From Streptomyces sp. SAT1 (GTDB lineage Bacteria > Actinomycetota > Actinomycetes > Streptomycetales > Streptomycetaceae), in assembly GCF_001654495.1 (NCBI RefSeq), contig NZ_CP015849.1, forward strand, positions 1,998,501 through 2,062,500: DNA of 64,000 nt, given 5' to 3'. The notes beneath the pieces are model-generated. The model had not been told where the DNA came from, made no database searches, and was given only the letters and a program-made list of their open reading frames with translations. This document shows, piece by piece, positions 60,158-64,000 of the stretch (positions are counted from its first letter, which is position 1; each line of letters starts with the position of its first letter). A program made the translations under genes and the position numbers.

Positions 60158-60353
60158 GACTTGATCGTTCCGGAGGCTCCGAATCTACCGGCAGGTAGCC
60201 GCGCTGTGAGCGGGGGACCGGGTGATTCGCACCACGGCCGGCGAACGCCCCGCCCCCTCGCACACCGGCCGGACGCCCTGTCACGCTGTCCGACCACCGG
60301 GCCCGCCGGCTCCGCCGGCCCCACGGCCCACCGACTGCCACGGAGTGCGACCC

Positions 60354-60986
60354 ATGCCCGCGCAAGCCCGTACCTCCCGGCCGGCCGCGCCGCCGCTCAC
60401 CGAGCGGCAGGAGGCGCGCCGCCGCCGCATCCTGCGCGCCAGCGCGCGCCTGGCCTGCCGGGGCGGCTACGACGCGGTGCAGATGCGGGAGGTCGCGGAG
60501 TCCTCCCAGGTGGCGCTCGGCACGCTCTACCGCTACTTCCCGTCCAAGGTGCATCTGCTGGTCGCCACCATGCAGGACCAGTTGGAGCGGCTGCACGGCA
60601 CGCTGCGCAAGCGGCCCCCGGCGGGCGAGCGGGCCGCCGAGCGGGTCGCGGAGACGCTGATGCGGGCGTTCTTCGCGCTCCAGAGCGAACCCGACCTCGC
60701 GGACGCGATGGTGCGCGCGCTGACCTTCGCCGACCGCAGTGTGAGCCCCGAGGTCGACCAGGTCTCCCGGCAGACCACGGCGATCATCCTGGACGCGATG
60801 GGCCAGGACGACCCGACGCCCGAGCAGCTCTCCGCCGTGCGCGTCATCGAGCACACCTGGCTCTCGGCGCTGATCACCTGGCTCTCGGGCCGGGCCTCCA
60901 TCGCGCAGGTGAAGGCGGACATCGACACGGTGTGCCGCCTGATCGATCTGACGGAGGCCGCCCCCGGGAGCGGCGGCGGACGGTAG
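60354..60986 (+). CDS. KstR-like TetR family regulator
   Basis: The 210-residue repressor has its helix-turn-helix at residues 22-68. RRRRILRASARLACRGGY, VQMREVAESSQVALGTLYRYF and PSKVHLLVATMQDQLERL follow closely the N-domain of mycobacterial KstR, the acyl-CoA/sterol-responsive repressor. ATG 60354 was chosen because upstream codons are Pro/Arg-rich noise. The C-domain is diverged. With the operator immediately upstream it probably regulates itself and the divergent operon. The ligand may be a CoA thioester. Confidence 0.88.
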   Translation: MPAQARTSRPAAPPLTERQEARRRRILRASARLACRGGYDAVQMREVAESSQVALGTLYRYFPSKVHLLVATMQDQLERLHGTLRKRPPAGERAAERVAETLMRAFFALQSEPDLADAMVRALTFADRSVSPEVDQVSRQTTAIILDAMGQDDPTPEQLSAVRVIEHTWLSALITWLSGRASIAQVKADIDTVCRLIDLTEAAPGSGGGR

Positions 60987-61020
60987 AAGACGGCAGAAGA
61001 CAGTAGAAGACAGCAGAAAG
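60982..61020. repeat. Ten-base tandem repeat after the tetR stop
   Basis: Four degenerate copies of GTAGAAGACA (alternating GTAGAAGAC and GCAGAAGAC) start over the TAG stop of the KstR-like gene. Downstream, AAGGGA and TCCCTT form a weak hairpin at 61033-61051. Confidence 0.7.
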
Positions 61021-61058
61021 AAGGTGGTAGAAAAGGGAGGATTTTTCCCTTCCGCCCC

Positions 61059-61086
61059 TTGTGTCGCACAGCAGCCGTTCTATGCT
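61059..61086 (+). promoter_or_regulatory. Promoter of the riboswitch leader
   Basis: TTGTGT (61059-61064) and TATGCT (61081-61086), 16 bases apart, form a good housekeeping-type promoter. It would start RNA near 61093, right at the 5' arm of the TPP element. Confidence 0.7.
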
Positions 61087-61094
61087 GACAAGTG

Positions 61095-61277
61095 CCTGCG
61101 AGGCGAGTGAGGGAGTCCCACCGGCGTAGCCGACTCGGGCGAGATGCTGCGGTATCCGCCGGGGCCGACGTCGACGGTAGGGCTGAGAGGCCGAAGGTCC
61201 AGCGAGCAGGACGGACCGGACGGCGACCCCCATCACCTGATCCGGACCATACCGGCGAAGGGAACCCGTCTCGTAGG
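61095..61277 (+). ncRNA. TPP riboswitch (THI element)
   Basis: Sequence blocks of the thiamine pyrophosphate aptamer appear in order: GAGTGAGGGAGTCCC, GTAGGGCTGAGAGGCC (the GGGCTGAGA core), GGCGACCCCCATCACCTGATC, then CGGACCATACCGGCGAAGGG. The last two are the highly conserved 3' half (CCTGAT and the GCGAAGGGA block). An outer stem CCTGCGAG / CTCGTAGG (one G-U) closes it. The stretch between the first and second blocks is longer than usual, an extended P3. The family and its role in thiamine genes are known; its use here is inferred. Confidence 0.82.
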
Positions 61278-61309
61278 TCTTTTGTCTCTCCGGGGTCCCC
61301 CGCCGGTAC

Positions 61310-61352
61310 GGCCCCGTCCCGCGGCCGCCCCGCAGCCGCTCCGGACGGGGCC
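61310..61352 (+). terminator. Hairpin between the two riboswitches
   Basis: GGCCCCGTCC and GGACGGGGCC form a perfect ten-bp stem with a 23-base loop. It follows the TPP element and precedes the cobalamin element by 13 bases, so it could be the TPP-controlled terminator. Confidence 0.65.
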
Positions 61353-61365
61353 GGTAGAGTGGCCC

Positions 61366-61481
61366 GGTCGTTTCACGCCTGTCCTGGGGGAAGCCGGTGC
61401 AATTCCGGCGCTGACCCGCAACCGTGACCCCTCCCCGCTCGGGGAGCGGGGAGCCGGACCGCCCCGGACCCGTGCGTGACC
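61366..61481 (+). ncRNA. Cobalamin (B12) riboswitch
   Basis: The conserved aptamer core is present: GGGGGAAGCCGGTGCAATTC, then CCGGCGCTGACCCGCAACCG, a GC-rich variable hairpin (CTCCCCGCTCGGGGAGCGGGG region) and GGAGCCGGACCGCCC. The ends pair through GGTC-N4-CACGC with GCGTGACC. The expression platform runs from here to the start at 61596. It includes a hairpin (GCGCCGGCGG/CCGCCGGTGC) and CTCC/GGAG near the ribosome site at about 61577. Confidence 0.88.
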
Positions 61482-61595
61482 GGCTCGCGTGCGCCGGCGG
61501 TCCGCCGGTGCACGGCACCGTCGAGGGATACGGAGCCGAGCCGCCGGGGTCGCCCGCGCTGTCCGGCTCCCCGCAGGGAGAGGCTTCCGCCGATC

Positions 61596-62876
61596 ATGAA
61601 CATCCGCCGCAGCGCAGCGGCCCTGGCCGCCGTCGCCGTCGCCGTGATCGGTGCCCCGGTGCAGTCCGCCGTCGCCGACACCGCCCCGCCCGCCTCCGCC
61701 GCGCCCGAGCTCCCGGCGGCGCTGTACGGCAGGACCGATCCGCAGTACGACGGCGTCTGGCGGCAGTCCCTGGCGCTGCTCGCCCAGCACACCGCGGGCG
61801 TACGGCCCGCCGCCGAGGCCGTGGACTGGCTGGCCGGACAGCAGTGCGCCAGCGGCGGCTTCGCGCCCTTCCGCGCCGACACCTCCCGCGCCTGCGACGC
61901 CAAGACCGCCGTGGACACCAACGGCACGGCCGCCGCCGTCCAGGCCCTCACCGCGCTCGGCGGCCACGAGGCCGTCACCGGCAAGGCTGTGGCCTGGCTG
62001 AAGTCCGTGCAGAACAAGGACGGCGGCTGGGGCTATATGCCCGGCGGGGCCAGTGACACCAACTCGACCTCGGTCGTCGTCGGCGCCCTCACCGCCGCCG
62101 GTGACCAGCCCGCGTCCGTCCTCAAGGACGGCAACTCCCCCTACGACGCCCTGCTGAAGCTGGCCCTGCCGTGCTCCGGCAAGGGCGACGGCGCGGGTGC
62201 CTTCGCCTTCCAGCCGGACAAGCAGGGCAAGCTCGCCGCCAACGCGGACGCGACCGCCGCCGGTGTCGTCGGCATCCTCGGCAAGGGCCTGGTCGCGTCC
62301 GCCGCCAAGGACGGCGGCGCGGCCCGCTGCTCCGACGCCGGTCCCGCCCCCGAGCGGGCCGCCGCGGGCGGCGCCGCCTACCTCGCCCGCGTCGTCGCGA
62401 AGGACGGCCACCTCACCTCCGCGCTGCCCGGCGCCGACCCGCAGCCCGACTACGGCAACACCGCCGACACGGTCGTGGCGCTGGCCGCGCAGGGCGGCGC
62501 CGCGCAGGCCCGCAAGCCGCTGGAGTGGCTGGAGAAGAACGCCGGGACCTGGGCGGCGCAGAGCGGTCCGGCCGCCTACGCCCAGCTGATCTTCGCCGCG
62601 CACGCCACCGGCACCGACCCGCGCGCCTTCGGCGGCACCGACCTGGTCAAGGCGCTGAACGCCACCGGCCCGGCCCCGCAGCAGGCCGCCGACGGCAAGG
62701 GCCAGGGCACGACGGCACCGACGGACAAGGCGGATAGGGCAGACAAGACGGACAAGGGCAGCGGCTCTTCGCACACCGTCTGGTGGATCGTCGGCGGTGT
62801 CGTCGTGGTCCTCGTGGTCGCCGCCGTCGCCTGGTCGGTCCTGCGCGGGCGCGGCGGCGCGGGGCAGCGGTCGTGA
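61596..62876 (+). CDS. Membrane-anchored alpha/alpha-barrel (prenyltransferase-repeat) protein, candidate cobalamin-binding protein
   Basis: The 426-residue protein has a signal peptide (residues 1-28, ending SAVADT). Repeats of the squalene-cyclase/prenyltransferase kind follow: AVDWLAGQQCASGGFAPF, AVAWLKSVQNKDGGWGYMP, DTNSTSVVVGAL, DYGNTADTVVALAAQGG and ARKPLEWLEKN. A Lys/Asp-rich linker leads to a membrane helix (VWWIVGGVVVVLVVAAVAW) and a short basic end. The alpha6/alpha6 barrel fold is shared with intrinsic factor and transcobalamin. Because the gene sits under a B12 riboswitch, a cobalamin-binding role at the surface is a reasonable inference, not shown. It overlaps the next gene by GTGA. 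Confidence 0.82.
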   Translation: MNIRRSAAALAAVAVAVIGAPVQSAVADTAPPASAAPELPAALYGRTDPQYDGVWRQSLALLAQHTAGVRPAAEAVDWLAGQQCASGGFAPFRADTSRACDAKTAVDTNGTAAAVQALTALGGHEAVTGKAVAWLKSVQNKDGGWGYMPGGASDTNSTSVVVGALTAAGDQPASVLKDGNSPYDALLKLALPCSGKGDGAGAFAFQPDKQGKLAANADATAAGVVGILGKGLVASAAKDGGAARCSDAGPAPERAAAGGAAYLARVVAKDGHLTSALPGADPQPDYGNTADTVVALAAQGGAAQARKPLEWLEKNAGTWAAQSGPAAYAQLIFAAHATGTDPRAFGGTDLVKALNATGPAPQQAADGKGQGTTAPTDKADRADKTDKGSGSSHTVWWIVGGVVVVLVVAAVAWSVLRGRGGAGQRS

Positions 62877-63589
62877 CGCACCGCCTCCCGCGCGTCCTGC
62901 CCGTGCTGCTGGCCGCCGTGTTCCTGCTGGCGGCGGGCGTCGCCCCGGCGCAGGCGGCCGGGTACCGCTACTGGTCCTTCTGGGACCGCGAGGGCGGGAA
63001 GTGGACGTACGCCACCCAGGGGCCGTCCACGGCGCGCCCCGCCGACGGGGACGTGCAGGGCTTCCGGTTCGCGGTGAGCCAGGACTCCCAGGACGCGGCC
63101 CAGCCGCGCGGGACGGCCGGCTTCGCCGCCATCTGCTCGGGCACCGAGGCCCGCGGCGGTGACAAGCGCGTCGCGCTGGTCCTGGACTTCGGCGTCGCGG
63201 CGGACGCGCCCTCCGGTGAGAGTCCGCCCGCGCCGCGCACGGCCTGCGCCCGGGTGCCGTCCGACGCCACCACGGCCGAGGCCCTGGCGGCCGTCGCCAA
63301 GCCGCTGCGCTACAACACCGACGCGCTGCTCTGCGCGATCTCCGGCTATCCGCGCAAGGGCTGCGGCGAGCAGGTCGCCGCGGACGGCGGCGACCGGGCC
63401 GACCGGGGGCAGGGCGACAACGAGAACAACGAGAACAACGAGAACAAGGACAAGGGCGCGGACAGCTCGGCCGCCGCCAAGGACAACGACGGCGGCGGCC
63501 CCTCGGTGGGTCTGCTCGCGGGCGGCGCCGTGGTCGTGGTCCTCGCCGGGGCGGCCGTATGGCAGGCCCGGCGGCGCAGGAATGCCTAG
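62873..63589 (+). CDS. Secreted, membrane-anchored protein resembling SCO2322 family
   Basis: The 238-residue protein starts at a GTG overlapping the preceding stop. The signal peptide (LPRVLPVLLAAVFLLAAGVAPAQA) ends before AGYRYWSFWDREGGKWTYA. The mature domain (residues 25-165) has four to five Cys residues, a disulfide-rich look. A linker with NENNENNENKDKG repeats leads to a C-terminal helix and RRRR. I recall the name SCO2322 family for this type in Streptomyces. It is co-translated with the barrel protein and the transporter gene, hence likely part of vitamin uptake. Confidence 0.8.
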   Translation: MTHRLPRVLPVLLAAVFLLAAGVAPAQAAGYRYWSFWDREGGKWTYATQGPSTARPADGDVQGFRFAVSQDSQDAAQPRGTAGFAAICSGTEARGGDKRVALVLDFGVAADAPSGESPPAPRTACARVPSDATTAEALAAVAKPLRYNTDALLCAISGYPRKGCGEQVAADGGDRADRGQGDNENNENNENKDKGADSSAAAKDNDGGGPSVGLLAGGAVVVVLAGAAVWQARRRRNA

Positions 63590-64000
63590 CGGTACGAGCC
63601 GTACGGCCGGTGCGCCCGCGCGCCGGTCCGGCCCGCGGGTACACGCGGGCGCCTGGTGGCTGTGGGCGCTGGCGCTGGGCACCGGCGCCACCCGCACCAC
63701 CAACCCGCTGCTGCTCGCGCTGCTCCTCACGGTCTCCGGCTACGTCGTCGTGACCTGCCGCCCGCGCACCCCCTCGGCCCGCTCCTACACCGCCTTCCTG
63801 CGGCTGGCGCTGGCCGTCCTCGTCATCCGGCTGTTCTTCGCGGTCGTCCTCGGCTCGCCCATCCCCGGCACCCATGTGCTGGTCACCCTGCCCGAGGTGC
63901 CGCTGCCGCACTGGGCGCAGGGCATCCGGCTGGGCGGCCGGGTCACGGCCGAAGGGCTGCTGTTCGCGCTGTACGACGGGCTGAAGCTGGCCGCGCTGCT
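63582..64000 (+). CDS. Energy-coupling factor transporter transmembrane protein EcfT, 5' part
   Basis: The gene runs out of the window; 139 codons are visible. ATG 63582 overlaps the previous stop by eight bases. The hydrophilic start (GTSRTAGAPARRSGPRVHAGA) is followed by hydrophobic helices (WWLWALALGTGATRTTNP, LLLALLLTVSGYVVVTC, FLRLALAVLVIRLFFAVVLG), and LGGRVTAEGLLFALYDGLKL is typical of the CbiQ/EcfT family. The coupling ARG-type motifs would lie beyond the edge. It should form the membrane scaffold of an ECF importer; the vitamin is inferred from the riboswitches. Confidence 0.78.
   Translation, partial: MPSGTSRTAGAPARRSGPRVHAGAWWLWALALGTGATRTTNPLLLALLLTVSGYVVVTCRPRTPSARSYTAFLRLALAVLVIRLFFAVVLGSPIPGTHVLVTLPEVPLPHWAQGIRLGGRVTAEGLLFALYDGLKLAAL

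Noticed and set aside
1-64000. Prophage, integrated plasmid or biosynthetic gene cluster
   Set aside because: No integrase, transposase, phage structural gene, polyketide or peptide synthetase, or tRNA-bounded attachment site was seen; gene content is core-like throughout.

Overview
The window is chromosomal DNA of a high-GC actinomycete, almost certainly a Streptomyces. The signs are codon third positions that are nearly all G or C, GTG/TTG (and apparently CTG) starts, LAXTG sortase signals, DmdR-type iron boxes, KstR- and DesK/DesR-like regulators, and an actinobacterial RNase P RNA. I see no prophage, insertion sequence, rRNA, tRNA or CRISPR array, so this reads as core chromosome. Genes are closely packed, with many ATGA/GTGA overlaps.

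Layout. 1-5.3 kb: M50 protease end, F420:NADPH oxidoreductase, MFS exporter and methionine aminopeptidase. 5.4-17.7 kb: an iron and heme island with three iron boxes. It holds heme oxygenase, two HtaA-type surface heme proteins, the HmuTUV heme ABC importer, the EfeOBU iron system and a lipoprotein overlapping efeU. 17.8-26.4 kb: prim-pol protein, TetR with a divergent guanidino-hydrolase-like pseudoenzyme, Rsm22 methyltransferase, serine hydrolase and MFS pair, and two oxidoreductases. 26.6-32.1 kb: D,D-carboxypeptidase, DoxX, MazG-like protein, a sigma factor, small membrane proteins and rnpB. 32.2-40.7 kb: TetR with a flavin monooxygenase, MerR, YaaA, KDPG aldolase, RNase H/phosphatase fusion with a minisatellite linker, zinc-ribbon protein and Nif3-like protein. 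41-49 kb: large predicted propeller/Gly-Pro protein, MaoC-like hydratase, and an ABC exporter next to a DesK/DesR-like two-component system. 49.4-56.8 kb: two divergent MFS exporters around a palindrome, a methyltransferase, a cell-wall amidase and small membrane or secreted proteins. 56.8-61.0 kb: a glycosyltransferase, methyltransferase and alpha/alpha-barrel operon divergent from a KstR-like TetR gene with a KstR-type operator between them. 61.0-64 kb: an apparent tandem TPP plus cobalamin riboswitch leader, then a membrane-anchored alpha/alpha-barrel protein, a secreted protein and an ECF-transporter T subunit cut by the window end.

How the genes work together. In the iron island, surface HtaA proteins can pass heme to HmuT, HmuUV imports it and the heme oxygenase opens the ring, while EfeOBU handles free iron or further heme. 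Iron boxes lie in front of the heme oxygenase, the htaA/hmuT divergent promoter and efeO. At the right end, one promoter appears to feed a thiamine-pyrophosphate sensor, a terminator hairpin and a cobalamin sensor ahead of what looks like a vitamin-uptake operon. This is the least ordinary arrangement in the window. The KstR-like regulator and its three-gene envelope-glycoside-like operon, and the guanidino-hydrolase homologue that has lost its catalytic residues, are the next most unusual.
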